Below are positions 27,140 to 36,120 of a stretch of DNA of 64,000 nucleotides, in pieces (the stretch's first letter is position 1; every line of letters starts with the position of its first letter). The translations under genes were made by a program, and so were the position numbers. A model generated the notes under the pieces. That model did no database searches. It was not told where the DNA came from and worked only from the letters and a program-made list of their open reading frames with translations. The DNA comes from Planctomycetota bacterium. GTDB taxonomy: Bacteria > Planctomycetota > Planctomycetia > Pirellulales > Pirellulaceae. The stretch spans positions 1 through 64,000 of the forward strand of contig VGZA01000018.1 in NCBI GenBank assembly GCA_016872775.1. The letters are read 5' to 3'.

Positions 27140-28645
27140 ATGCACCATGGAAGTTTTCAAGAGCCGCTCTTGGCAGCCGGTATCTGCCTCGACCTGAGGC
27201 GGCTGCGCCTCCCCGCTAACCTCACACGCCTGCACACCGAGTCGATCGAGGGAGCCTTTCAACAGATGGCCGCGATCGAGGCGGGTTCGGTGATCAATGT
27301 CGACGAGGGCTGGCAGACCGGACATTACTGGCTTCGCGATCCCGAGCTCGCACCCAGCGATTATCAGCCCGAGATCGTCGGCACGCGCGAACGGATACGC
27401 GAATTTTCCTTAAGCACGTTCGCGCCCCGATTTCGTCAAATACTTTGGATTGGAATTGGCGGATCGGGACTTGGGCCGCAGATGCTCTACGACGCCTTGC
27501 GAATTCCCGGCAAGACGCCGCGAATGACCTTCTTCGACAATACCGATCCGCGAGGAATGGCCCGGGCCATGCAAGAGATCGAGGCCGCGGGGGGACTGCG
27601 GGAATCGCTTGTCGTCGTGGTTTCCAAGTCGGGGGGCACCCGCGAAACACGCAACGGGATGCTTGTCGCCCAGCAGGCGTTCGAAAGCGTGGGACTGCCG
27701 TTTGCACAACACGCGGTGGCAATTACCAAGCCCGGCAGCGAACTGGATCGCGCGGCGACGGCGCAACATTGGCTGGGGCGATTCCCGATGTGGGATTGGG
27801 TTGGAGGGCGTACGTCGATCACGTCCGCAGTCGGCGTCCTGCCGGCCGAATTGCTGGGATTCGACGTGGAATCGTTTCTGCAAGGGGCGCGGGAAATGGA
27901 CCGCGCGACCCGGATCCGCCAGCCGCTTCGCAACCCGGCGATGGCCATGGCTCTGGCCTGGCTGCATCAGACGCAGTCGCGAAACCAATACAATATGGTG
28001 GTGCTGCCGTATTGCGATGCCCTGGGACTTTTCGGAAAGTATCTGCAGCAGCTGATCATGGAATCGATCGGCAAAGACGAGCACGGTCTGTCCGTATTCG
28101 GTAATAAAGGCTCGACCGATCAACATTCGTTCGTTCAGCAGTTGCGGGATGGCCGCCGTGACTTCTTCGCCGCGTTGATCAAGGTTGAAGACCTGGGAGC
28201 GGACTGGGAAGTGGAAGACGGAATTACGGTCAATGACTATCTGGCCGCATTTCTGGAGGGAACGGAACAGGCGTTGGCGGACGCCGGTCGTCCGTCGCTT
28301 CGGATCACACTCCCACGATTTGACGCCTACGCTCTGGGAGCGCTGATCGCACTGTTCGAACGCAGCGTCGGGTATTTCGCGGCATTGATCGGTATCAATG
28401 CTTACCACCAGCCGGGAGTCGAGGCGGGCAAGAAAGCGGCCGACTCGCTGATCGCTCTGCAACGCAGGCTCGTGGCACGGCTGAAAGCGACTCCAGGAAG
28501 CGCCCATTCCGCACAGGAACTTGCCAAGGCGGAATCGGCGACGCCGTGTCAGGTTCGAGATATTCTGCGGCGGCTTTCACAGAAAAAGGGGCGAAATATC
28601 TCCTGCGATTCCGTGGGGAACTTCCGGTACGCGGCGGAGGCCTGA
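27140..28645 (+). CDS. pgi: Glucose-6-phosphate isomerase
   Basis: Interconverts glucose 6-phosphate and fructose 6-phosphate. Two SIS domains are seen: WIGIGGSGLGPQML and VVSKSGGTRETRNGM in the first, DWVGGRTSITSAVGVLP in the second, and the classical QHSFVQQLRDGRRDFF block with the catalytic region around ESIGKDEHG. ATG at 27140 is chosen because the alignable start begins there; an in-frame start at 27047 would add 31 unlikely residues. The last 45 or so residues (SAQELAKAESATPCQVRDIL, then RLSQKKGRNISCDSVGNFRY) look like a winged-helix fold appended to the enzyme. Confidence 0.93.
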   Translation: MHHGSFQEPLLAAGICLDLRRLRLPANLTRLHTESIEGAFQQMAAIEAGSVINVDEGWQTGHYWLRDPELAPSDYQPEIVGTRERIREFSLSTFAPRFRQILWIGIGGSGLGPQMLYDALRIPGKTPRMTFFDNTDPRGMARAMQEIEAAGGLRESLVVVVSKSGGTRETRNGMLVAQQAFESVGLPFAQHAVAITKPGSELDRAATAQHWLGRFPMWDWVGGRTSITSAVGVLPAELLGFDVESFLQGAREMDRATRIRQPLRNPAMAMALAWLHQTQSRNQYNMVVLPYCDALGLFGKYLQQLIMESIGKDEHGLSVFGNKGSTDQHSFVQQLRDGRRDFFAALIKVEDLGADWEVEDGITVNDYLAAFLEGTEQALADAGRPSLRITLPRFDAYALGALIALFERSVGYFAALIGINAYHQPGVEAGKKAADSLIALQRRLVARLKATPGSAHSAQELAKAESATPCQVRDILRRLSQKKGRNISCDSVGNFRYAAEA

Positions 28646-28681
28646 CGACCGCGGTCGCAACGAACGATTCCCTCCGAATCG

Positions 28682-29902
28682 TCACGACGATCCCGTTAGC
28701 CCGCTCAGCCGCTCCAGTACCTCTTCAGGCCGAATGGCGCTCTTGAATAGCATCGGCGCCGCGGGCAGCGGCGGCAGGCGATGGACCGTCGACTCGGCCA
28801 CCGCCAGCAGGATTGGCGTGTCACGAAATAACTGCAGCGTCTCCGCCTTCGATTGCAGGTACTCCGGCGTCCAGAAACCGACGACCTCCAGCAGAACCTG
28901 CGTGCCCGAGTCGTGACGGAGCACGAAATCGGGAATGAAAACGCGCTGGCCGCGGGAGAGAATTTCCGCCTCCCGTTCCAGCCGCCAGCCGTCGCGCGGT
29001 TCCGTTCCCCAGCGTCGCGCAAACTCGGCCTCCAGATCGGAATCGAATTCCTCGGGAGCCGGCGCCGGACTGCGCAGCCGATCGGCGGCGGCGAGCCGCA
29101 GCTGCAATGCCTGAGCAATCCTCGGAATTCGAATGGTCGCCTGCATGCGCCAGTCTTCGCAAGCAATCAACCCGGACAGAAATCGGGCCATCGCCACGCC
29201 GTAGCGTCGTGTCTCGCGGAGCACGGAGGCCGGACCGTCAAAACGCAACTCATACTCTCCGTCCGGGAGACGCTGGATCGAATGCATCAGGCGGGCCAGC
29301 TTGGCGTAGCGCACGATCGACTTCAAATCGCGCTGCGCCCAGACAACCATTTCGAGCGCGCGAAACAGCGCTACCTGCACCTGCGCGACGTTGTAGCGGG
29401 CGAGCAGCGCCGAGGCAGAATCGTATCCCCGAAACTGGTTCAAGACGTGAAACTCGATCACGTCCGCAAACAGATGCGTTGAAATCCAGTCCCAGGGACG
29501 TTCGAGCGCGGTGGCGATTTTCTGCTTGACGACCGGCTCGGAATGTTCGTACAACCGGTCGACACTCGAAACCAACGGATGGTATCGCGCCGCCAACTGG
29601 AAGACCCGCTGGCGCAGCTTCACCGCTTCCCCCGCTTTGTCGCTGGCATAATCGCTGGCGTCGTCCAACAGCTTGCAGAATGCGGTGATCCGTCGCGTCG
29701 GGCAATCCTCCACGTCCGCAAAAATGTCCTGCACCGCGAAATGAAGATCGCGACGAACCTTCCCGATCCCCTGCCGGTACACACCTAACATCCGCTCGGC
29801 GTAACCCAGGTAACCGGCGTGCGTCGATTGCATCAGCCGATCCGGGATCAGTAATCCCCTGGCGAAATCGTACTCCTGAATCCCCATTTCCGAGGTAAGC
29901 AT
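28682..29902 (-). CDS. DUF790 family protein, Bax1-like nuclease
   Basis: 406 aa from ATG at 29902. The long helical part belongs to DUF790, the family of archaeal Bax1, an endonuclease that works with XPB helicase in repair. The C-terminal end has a PD-(D/E)xK-type nuclease core: VFIPDFVLRH (Asp), VLLEVVGFWTPEYLQSK (Glu ... Lys). A start far upstream at 30307 would be read antisense through the neighbouring SDR gene and is rejected. Its ATG is two bases after the SDR stop, so translation is coupled. Bax1 genes normally sit beside an XPB helicase; none is in this window. Confidence 0.8.
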   Translation of the reverse strand: MLTSEMGIQEYDFARGLLIPDRLMQSTHAGYLGYAERMLGVYRQGIGKVRRDLHFAVQDIFADVEDCPTRRITAFCKLLDDASDYASDKAGEAVKLRQRVFQLAARYHPLVSSVDRLYEHSEPVVKQKIATALERPWDWISTHLFADVIEFHVLNQFRGYDSASALLARYNVAQVQVALFRALEMVVWAQRDLKSIVRYAKLARLMHSIQRLPDGEYELRFDGPASVLRETRRYGVAMARFLSGLIACEDWRMQATIRIPRIAQALQLRLAAADRLRSPAPAPEEFDSDLEAEFARRWGTEPRDGWRLEREAEILSRGQRVFIPDFVLRHDSGTQVLLEVVGFWTPEYLQSKAETLQLFRDTPILLAVAESTVHRLPPLPAAPMLFKSAIRPEEVLERLSGLTGSS

Positions 29903-29904
29903 TC

Positions 29905-30693
29905 TCAGGGCCACTCCGGGGGCATATCCGGCTGCTGCCAGGCACTCATGCCTCCATCGACCAACAGCATCTGCCCCTGCACATGCTCCGCCTGATCGCT
30001 CAGCAGAAACACGGCGCTGCCGCCGCAGACATCCGCATGAGGGACGACGCCGTTCGGGGTGTGCAGTTCCATCCAGCGCGCGAACCTCTTGTCGCGGTCG
30101 ATGATCGCCGTCAGCGGCGTGCGGACCAGGCCCGGTGCCAGGCCGTTGACGCGGATCCCCTGAGGTGCCAGGGCGACACAAAGCGACTTGACCATCATCT
30201 CGATGGCGCCTTTGGAACTGTCGTAACAGGTGTGCGTCGGCTCGGCGAGTCGTCCGTTTATCGATCCGATCAGCAAGACCCTGCCCCGGATCCCTTCGTC
30301 GACCCAACGTCGGGCGAATCGCTGCGTAAGGAAATAGGGCGCCGCGACATTCAGCCGCATCGTGTGCTCATAGGTCGCGAAGTCCATTTCCAGGAACGGC
30401 CGGTCGATGTACGTGCCGGCGTTATTAACGAGCAGGTCCAGGCGAGGGTAGATGCCGGTAGCCGCCTGGAACAACGCATCGACCGCCGTCGTCGTCGGTC
30501 CCGCCAGATCGCCTTCGACAAACTCCGCTCGCACGCCGTGCCGACGGCAATTCGAAAGCACCTGCTCCGCTTCAGGATTGCGCTGCCGGCCGTGCACCAG
30601 CACGTCGGCGCCGGCCGCCGCCAACGCCTCGACGATCGACCGGCCTACCCCCTTGGTCGAACCGGTGACTAGCGCGGAATGTGCAGCCAACAT
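29905..30693 (-). CDS. Short-chain dehydrogenase/reductase (SDR)
   Basis: 262-aa classical SDR. Cofactor motif TGSTKGVG at residues 10-17, DLLVNNAG at 86-93, catalytic triad Ser144, Tyr157 and Lys161 (YDSSK), and the C-terminal PGLVRTPLT loop. The replacement of the usual Asp/basic residue after strand 2 by HGRQRN suggests NADP(H) preference. The substrate is unknown; it resembles FabG-like or glucose dehydrogenase-like oxidoreductases. The stop is followed after two bases by the DUF790 start, an odd pairing that suggests a shared transcript. Confidence 0.9.
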   Translation of the reverse strand: MLAAHSALVTGSTKGVGRSIVEALAAAGADVLVHGRQRNPEAEQVLSNCRRHGVRAEFVEGDLAGPTTTAVDALFQAATGIYPRLDLLVNNAGTYIDRPFLEMDFATYEHTMRLNVAAPYFLTQRFARRWVDEGIRGRVLLIGSINGRLAEPTHTCYDSSKGAIEMMVKSLCVALAPQGIRVNGLAPGLVRTPLTAIIDRDKRFARWMELHTPNGVVPHADVCGGSAVFLLSDQAEHVQGQMLLVDGGMSAWQQPDMPPEWP

Positions 30694-30776
30694 CGCGTCT
30701 CCTCACCCGAAATCATCTGCTCAGGCAAGTGAGTATCCCACGCTGTGGCGCAGGCCGCAAGGCGAGGCCCAGGCGC

Positions 30777-30847
30777 GGGGTCGGGAGTTTTTGGCGCCAA
30801 CAACCTTACCATCAGAATCATCGCCAACACCAAAGACTCCCGACCCC
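30777..30847. repeat. Inverted repeat in spacer between SDR and yifB genes
   Basis: Two 12-base arms, GGGGTCGGGAGT at 30777-30788 and its exact reverse complement at 30836-30847, separated by 47 bases; imperfect pairing extends the arms to about 20 bases (outer C/G, inner TTTTGG against CCAAAG). The 226-base spacer 30694-30919 holds no other feature that I can support. It looks like a palindromic repeat element or a miniature element rather than a terminator. Confidence 0.55.
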
Positions 30848-30919
30848 GTGCCGGCCGAAGGCACCGCCGAACGATCGCCAGCCGGCCTCGCAAATCCCGC
30901 TCGATTCCCCTACCCTCGA

Positions 30920-32458
30920 TCATTTCCAGAACTGCCGATCGAGCATGCGGTAGTTGACCGCCTCTTGAATGTGCTCCACGCGAATCTCCGCGGTCGCGTC
31001 CAGGTCGGCGATGGTACGGGCGACGCGCAACACTTTGTCGTGGGCGCGCGCGGAGAGTCCCAATTCGTTGACGCTGACCATCAACAGTTTCTGGCACTCG
31101 TCGCTCAACCGGCAATACTGGCGTATCTGGCGAGTCGTCATTTGCGCGTTGTGGCGCGTGCGTGAGTGCGCCAAACGAAGTTTCTGCGCTTCGCGCGCGG
31201 CCAATACCTGTGCACGCATGTCGGCGCTGCTCGTTCCCGTTACCTCGACGCTCAACTCCTTGAACGGTACCGCCGGCACTTCAATGTGGATGTCGATGCG
31301 ATCGAGCAATGGGCCGCTGATTTTCGACATGTAGCGTTCGATCTGCGGCACGCTACAGTCGCAACTGCGACGCGTATCGCCCCGATAGCCGCACGGACAA
31401 GGATTCAGCGCCGCGATCATCATGAACGTCGCCGGAAATGTCGTGCTGTTCAGAGCGCGGGAAATCGTGACGACCCCGTCCTCCAGCGGCTGCCGCAGCA
31501 CCTCCAGCGTCCGACGGTTGAACTCGGGCAATTCGTCGAGGAACAGGATGCCGTTGTGGGACAGGCTGATTTCGCCCGGAGAAGGCGCACTGCCACCGCC
31601 CACCAGTCCGGCGTCGCTGATCGTATGGTGTGGCGAACGAAACGGTCGTTTCGCCATCAACGGCTGGCCCGGCAGCAGCCGGCCCATCGCGCTGTAGATT
31701 CGCGTCGTCTCGATCGACTCCGCAGGAGTCAACGGCGGCAGGATCGATGGAACGCGCTTCGCCAGCATCGTTTTGCCCGATCCCGGTGGACCAAGCATCA
31801 ACAGATTGTGGGCCCCCGCCGCCGCGACGGTAATCGCGCGCTTGGCCATCTCCTGACCTCGAACATCGCTGAAATCGTCCTCGTAACTGCTGTGCTCCTG
31901 AAACAACTCCGCCAGCTGCGACGGCGTCGGCTCCAGGTCCATTTCACCGGCGAAAAACGCGACTGCCTGCGACAGGCTGGAGACCGCGACGATCTCCACC
32001 TCCTCCACGACCGCCGCCTCGGAAGCGCTGTCGGTCGGCACCACCACTCCGCGCAATCCGAGTCGTTTCGCCGCCGCCATTGCCATCGACAACGCCCCCT
32101 TGACCGGCCGCGTTGCGCCCTCCAGCGAGAGCTCGCCCACGACCGCGTACTGCTCGAATCGATCCGAACTCAACTGGGAACTGGCCGCCAGGATGCCCAG
32201 CGTAATCGGCAGATCAAACGAAGCGGCATTCTTGGGCAATTCGGCCGGGGCCAGGTTGATCACCACGCGATCCTGCGGCCGCACGAATCCCGAATTCACC
32301 ATCGCCCGCTCGACACGATGCGTGCTCTCCCGTACCGCCGCCTCCGGCAATCCGACCAGCACCGTCTTGGGGATTGCTCCGGGCGATACGTCAACCTCGA
32401 CTTCGACCGGCAATGCCTCGATGCCCAAAAGCGAAAAAGTCTGAAGTTTGGCCAGCAA
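30920..32458 (-). CDS. comM: YifB/ComM family Mg-chelatase-like AAA+ ATPase
   Basis: 512 aa. N-terminal Lon-substrate-like domain (VEVEVDVSPGAIPKTVLVGLPEAAVRES), central AAA+ chelatase domain with Walker A LGPPGSGKTMLAKRVP, Walker B FLDELPEF, sensor motif and the MG-chelatase C-terminal part (NPCPCGYRGD and MSKISGPLLDRIDIHIEVP). ComM orthologues act as branch-migration helicases during natural transformation and recombination; in non-competent lineages the role is less clear. Ends with VNYRMLDRQFWK. No competence gene is adjacent. Confidence 0.95.
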   Translation of the reverse strand: MLAKLQTFSLLGIEALPVEVEVDVSPGAIPKTVLVGLPEAAVRESTHRVERAMVNSGFVRPQDRVVINLAPAELPKNAASFDLPITLGILAASSQLSSDRFEQYAVVGELSLEGATRPVKGALSMAMAAAKRLGLRGVVVPTDSASEAAVVEEVEIVAVSSLSQAVAFFAGEMDLEPTPSQLAELFQEHSSYEDDFSDVRGQEMAKRAITVAAAGAHNLLMLGPPGSGKTMLAKRVPSILPPLTPAESIETTRIYSAMGRLLPGQPLMAKRPFRSPHHTISDAGLVGGGSAPSPGEISLSHNGILFLDELPEFNRRTLEVLRQPLEDGVVTISRALNSTTFPATFMMIAALNPCPCGYRGDTRRSCDCSVPQIERYMSKISGPLLDRIDIHIEVPAVPFKELSVEVTGTSSADMRAQVLAAREAQKLRLAHSRTRHNAQMTTRQIRQYCRLSDECQKLLMVSVNELGLSARAHDKVLRVARTIADLDATAEIRVEHIQEAVNYRMLDRQFWK

Positions 32459-32562
32459 GAAGCGCCTCCCCGTGCTTGCGCGATGCCCCGCACGAGGCCA
32501 TTATTCGCATGGCCACCACAATAGTCAAACAATGTTTTCCACACGAGGGGGTGTGCGAAGTT

Positions 32563-32613
32563 GCGGGGGCTTTCAGCCCCGCAATCGCAATGGCTGGGGG
32601 CTGGAAGCCCCCA
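32563..32613. repeat. Pair of G/C hairpins in the yifB-selO spacer
   Basis: Two adjacent stem-loops: GGGGGC around a TTTCA loop closed by GCCCC (about 32563-32582), and GGGGGCT-GGA-AGCCCCC (32596-32612) with a perfect 7-base stem. The similar arm sequence in both suggests one duplicated palindromic repeat. The gap 32459-32651 otherwise contains nothing that I can support. Confidence 0.5.
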
Positions 32614-32651
32614 CCACTCTCATGTCGCAAAGGACTTAATGCCGCACGTCG

Positions 32652-34109
32652 TCAGGTACCGCAAAACGTCCGATAGCATTTGCCGCCGGCGTCAAACGGT
32701 TGGCGATAGGCTTCGATTCCAGGTCGCTCGTTGTACGGATCGGCGAGCACCTGGATCAGATTTTCGAAGAACGTGAGATCGCCTTCCTCCGCCGCCGCAA
32801 GCGCCTGTTCCACGTGGAGATTGCGGGGAACAATTACCGGGTTCCTGCGGTGCATCCGCTCGATCGCCGCCGGAACGGAGATTTCCTGTCGCCCAAGCCG
32901 CTCGCGCCAGCGCTGGTGCCACGGCGCGTATTCGCGAGCCGCGATGTCGTCGGCGCGTGGCGGATCGTCAGCGATTCGGCGCCAGGTATTCGTGTAGTCC
33001 GCCGAGTGGCGATGCATCCAATCGAGCAGTTCCTGCGCCAGCGCCGCATCCTCCGGTTCCGCATTGAACAGGCCAAGTTTCGCTCGCAGCTCCTCCAGCC
33101 AGCGGCGTTGGAATTGATCCTGAAACGACCCGATCATCGCACTGGCCATTTCCAGGGCGAGCGCCGGCTGCGGATCGATCAGTGGCAGCAGAGTCTCGGC
33201 AAAGCGGGCCAGGTTCCATTGGGCGATGCGCGGCTGGTTGTCAAAAGCGTAACGTCCTCGATGATCGATCGAACTGAAGACGGTATGCGGATCGTAACTG
33301 TCGAGGAAAGCGCAGGGGCCGTAGTCGATCGTCTCGCCGGAGATCGCCATGTTGTCGGTGTTCATGACGCCATGGACGAAACCGACGCCGAGCCAGCGCG
33401 CGACGAGTTCGGCTTGCCGATCCAGTACCGCTTCGAGAAGACGCATGCAGGGATTATTCGCTTCCAGGGCATCCGGATAGTGCCGCCGGATGGTGTAATC
33501 GACCAGAATGCGCAGGTTTTCCAGATCGGATTTGGCGGCGAAATGTTCGAAGGTCCCCACGCGGATGTGGCTGGCGGCGACGCGAGTCAGGACCGCTCCC
33601 GGCAACGGTCGGTCGCGGTAAACTGCTTCGCCCGTAGCGACGACGGCGAGGCTTCGCGTGGTGGGGATTCCCAGGGCGTGCATCGCTTCGCTGATCAGAT
33701 ATTCGCGCAGCATTGGTCCCAGTGCGGCGCGTCCATCGCCGCCCCGCGAATAGACGGTGCGGCCGGATCCCTTGTATTGAAGATCGAAGCGACCGCCGTC
33801 GGGAGCCACGATTTCGCCCAGCAGGATTGCGCGGCCGTCACCGAGCGTGGTGAAAGAACCGAACTGGCAGCCGGAATAGGCCTGGGCGATCGGATCACAG
33901 CCCGGCGGCAACTCGTTCCCGCAGAAAAACGCGGCCCACTGCGATCCGCCGACGGCTTGCGGATCGAGGCCCAGTTGATGGGCCAATCCCTGATTCAGAA
34001 CGACGAGTTGCGGTGCGCGTACCGTCGTCGGATTATGCCGGTGGTAAAAGGGGGCCGGCAGGCGCACGTAACTGTTATCGAAATTCCAGGAAATACTCGA
34101 CGCCGCCAT
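32652..34109 (-). CDS. selO: SelO family protein adenylyltransferase (YdiU/UPF0061)
   Basis: 485-aa pseudokinase that transfers AMP to protein hydroxyls. Visible family marks: N-terminal WNFDNSYVRLP, LGDGRAILLGE, YKGSGRTVYSRGGDGRAALG with the ATP contacts, STRSLAVVATGE, the catalytic VNTDN-like GVMNTDNMAI and the metal-binding TIDYGPCAF. The C-terminus is CGT, with a Cys third from the end, the place where the eukaryotic homologue has selenocysteine. Length is standard. Transcribed alone. Confidence 0.94.
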   Translation of the reverse strand: MAASSISWNFDNSYVRLPAPFYHRHNPTTVRAPQLVVLNQGLAHQLGLDPQAVGGSQWAAFFCGNELPPGCDPIAQAYSGCQFGSFTTLGDGRAILLGEIVAPDGGRFDLQYKGSGRTVYSRGGDGRAALGPMLREYLISEAMHALGIPTTRSLAVVATGEAVYRDRPLPGAVLTRVAASHIRVGTFEHFAAKSDLENLRILVDYTIRRHYPDALEANNPCMRLLEAVLDRQAELVARWLGVGFVHGVMNTDNMAISGETIDYGPCAFLDSYDPHTVFSSIDHRGRYAFDNQPRIAQWNLARFAETLLPLIDPQPALALEMASAMIGSFQDQFQRRWLEELRAKLGLFNAEPEDAALAQELLDWMHRHSADYTNTWRRIADDPPRADDIAAREYAPWHQRWRERLGRQEISVPAAIERMHRRNPVIVPRNLHVEQALAAAEEGDLTFFENLIQVLADPYNERPGIEAYRQPFDAGGKCYRTFCGT

Positions 34110-34789
34110 GCGATGGCCACTCCGGATTCACCAATTCTGGATCGCGACTCCAACTGGACTCCAGCCCGACTCCAGCCAGGCGATCGGTTCGCAAAGTCGC
34201 GAAAAGAGTATTATCGGGATTTCGGATTGAACGGACAAGCCTCTCTTGCGCGGCGTGGCCGAGAGGTGGGGATGCAAGCAACGGACGCCCGCCGACTTTC
34301 GCGACGCATGCCTACTCGACAATTCCGCGAAGCGTGCGCTGGCTGGGAATATTCTGTGCGTTGATCCGAACGTGGGATTTCGATCCGATCGACAACTTGC
34401 GACTGATGATACCGGCGTTGATCGAACTAGTGCCTTAGGGAGATCCATCATCCGCATCCCCTTCGTCGCGTTGCTCGTCCGCTTCCCAGTCTTCGTCGTC
34501 ACCAATGTCGGCTTCGGTGTGTTTGAATTTTACTTCGGCGTTAGGACCGTAGATAATTCCCGAGATGTCCAGATTCGCTTGTCGGGTTGATTGCGTCGAA
34601 TTGACGCGCCCGCGGCGTATGTGAGATCGATTCGATGGAGAATTCGAGTCGAGAAACGACCACGGACCCGTCACAATGACGAGTCCGTGGAAGAGCAGTC
34701 TTGGATTTTTTGGGACGGACGTCTTGTCCGTCCGAGAAGGTTCAGACGGACAAGCTGTCCGTCCTGCAGTTTTGATTTCAGACAGGCAC
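34110..34789. other. 680-base gap with repeat hairpins and a possible acidic gene remnant
   Basis: No intact gene that I can support. On the minus strand the stretch about 34435-34590 reads as an acid-rich tail (SGIIYGPNAEVKFKH then GDDEDWEADEQRDEGDADDG), which has the look of protein-coding DNA but has no credible start; it may be the end of a lost gene or chance. Two tandem hairpins occur at 34713-34762. The part 34110-34430 shows nothing recognisable. Confidence 0.4.
34713..34762. repeat. Tandem hairpins with GACGGACAAG-type arms
   Basis: GGACGGAC-GTCTT-GTCCGTCC (34713-34733, 8-base perfect stem) is followed 12 bases later by ACGGACA-AGC-TGTCCGT (34746-34762, 7-base perfect stem). Both share the ACGGAC/GTCCGT arm, so this is a duplicated palindromic element. 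It lies just past the 3' end of the outer-membrane protein gene that is read toward it and could also act as a transcription barrier. Confidence 0.55.
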
Positions 34790-35893
34790 TTACCAGCGGC
34801 ACTCGATGCGGGCGACGAACCCATCAAAGGTCATCTTGTCCGTTATATCGACGAAATTGTTTGTTTGCACCCCTTTGATCCATTCGTCCGTCTGCACCAC
34901 GTTCAACCAGGAATTAAACGTGTAACCGACGGTTGCTCGCCAATTACCGCAGCAGCTGACCCATCCCCCACCGACTTCCAGGTCGAGCATCGTGACCAGT
35001 CTTCCCGCAGTCCAGGCGGTATCGACTCGAATGACGTTATTCGAGTGAGTTTGATCATAGTCGGCACGGAATTCCCCCGGTATGAAGCTCGCGTAGGTCT
35101 TTCCATAGACCATGAATCCGTTGCTGGTGTATCGTTCTCCTTCTAATCCCAAACGGATACCAGCACCGTAGAAGTCGAGATCGGTGGTAACATTGTGGGT
35201 GCCGTTGAACTGGAAGGTGGAATTGAATGCCTGTTCCATCTGCGCCAACCGCAAACCGACAAGGTAGTTGATTTTGTAGTCGAAGTCGTAGGCAATCAGG
35301 TTGCGATAATCGAAGTCGATCATTTCATACTGGATGGTCTGGGAGCCTGAGGCTGTCAGTCCATCCAGAGCACCGCTAAACGTGCTGGGGTGGGCGACCA
35401 GTGATCGCACGACAAGGGGAGCATTCACTGTGACTGCATCGCGCGTGTTCCCTTCAAAGTTCGTGTACTGCACGCCGAACGACGAGCATTCATCCAGGAA
35501 CTTGCCGAAGCCGACGAAGAACCCTGGCTGGAAGTCGAGATCGAGCACGCGCACTGGCCCGGCTTGAACCGCGACAGCGCCCGGTGCGATCGGCCCATTC
35601 GCCGGGACGGCGTAGGCGATTTCCGCGTCGCGAGGACGCAAGTACATAAATCCGCCGTAAGCATAATTGCAAGCGGTCCATCCTTCGACGGCGCAGTCGT
35701 TGCATCCGTCCTGTTGATGCGCGGCGGCAGCGCTATATCCCACCGGAGAGACTCCATAGGGTGTCGGCCCGATCATCGATCCCATCTGTGGCGCGGATTG
35801 GGCTGGGTACGGAATATTCTGCGCCTGAGCGTCAGGTGCGATTCCGAACAGTCCGGCCACAAATGCGACAATAAGAACAAAGCGTTTCTTCAT
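34790..35893 (-). CDS. Lpg1974-type pore-forming outer-membrane protein
   Basis: 367 aa. Signal peptide MKKRFVLIVAFVAGLFGIAPDAQA and an unusually good ribosome site AGGGGGA 7 bases before the ATG. A Cys-bearing N-terminal segment (GCNDCAVEGWTACNYAYGGFMYLRPRD) is followed by an amphipathic strand pattern (LDLDFQPGFFVGFGKFL, GVQYTNFEGNTRD, YDFDYKINYLVGLRLA, LDLEVGGGWVSCCGNW, ATVGYTFNSWLNVV) and a C-terminal aromatic residue (ARIECRW), as outer-membrane barrels have. The pattern matches planctomycete proteins assigned to the Legionella major outer membrane protein family. Probably a porin. Confidence 0.8.
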   Translation of the reverse strand: MKKRFVLIVAFVAGLFGIAPDAQAQNIPYPAQSAPQMGSMIGPTPYGVSPVGYSAAAAHQQDGCNDCAVEGWTACNYAYGGFMYLRPRDAEIAYAVPANGPIAPGAVAVQAGPVRVLDLDFQPGFFVGFGKFLDECSSFGVQYTNFEGNTRDAVTVNAPLVVRSLVAHPSTFSGALDGLTASGSQTIQYEMIDFDYRNLIAYDFDYKINYLVGLRLAQMEQAFNSTFQFNGTHNVTTDLDFYGAGIRLGLEGERYTSNGFMVYGKTYASFIPGEFRADYDQTHSNNVIRVDTAWTAGRLVTMLDLEVGGGWVSCCGNWRATVGYTFNSWLNVVQTDEWIKGVQTNNFVDITDKMTFDGFVARIECRW

Positions 35894-36120
35894 GGGAAGT
35901 CCCCCTGTACGCTATTACCCCCAATTACAAATCGACCCTTTTGTTCGGCAAATCGAGATGAATTGGAATCCTCGGACAAGTCAGCATTACTTTCCCAGGT
36001 GCCGCCGCTTCCCAGGCTTAACACGGGCCGGCCATTGACTATTCGGTCGCCGCTGGGGCTGTTAGTCTTTTACCCATTCCCGATCGGCCGTGAATTTGCA
36101 AATGCTGGAGGATCATATCG

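Noticed and set aside
29903-30307. Extended N-terminus of the DUF790 gene
   Set aside because: This part lies over the SDR gene in another frame and has low-complexity Arg/Gly/Pro composition; the ATG at 29902 fits the family start.
31166-32524. 452-codon plus-strand open frame opposite yifB
   Set aside because: Arg/His-rich composition of a shadow frame; the minus strand encodes YifB with all motifs.
34254-34330. tRNA-like stretch (GGCGTGGCCGAGAGGTGG resembling a Leu/Ser D-arm)
   Set aside because: No anticodon stem, no GTTC T-loop and no acceptor pairing could be drawn.
32700-34364. 554-codon plus-strand open frame opposite selO
   Set aside because: Antisense to SelO and without any recognisable domain; shadow.
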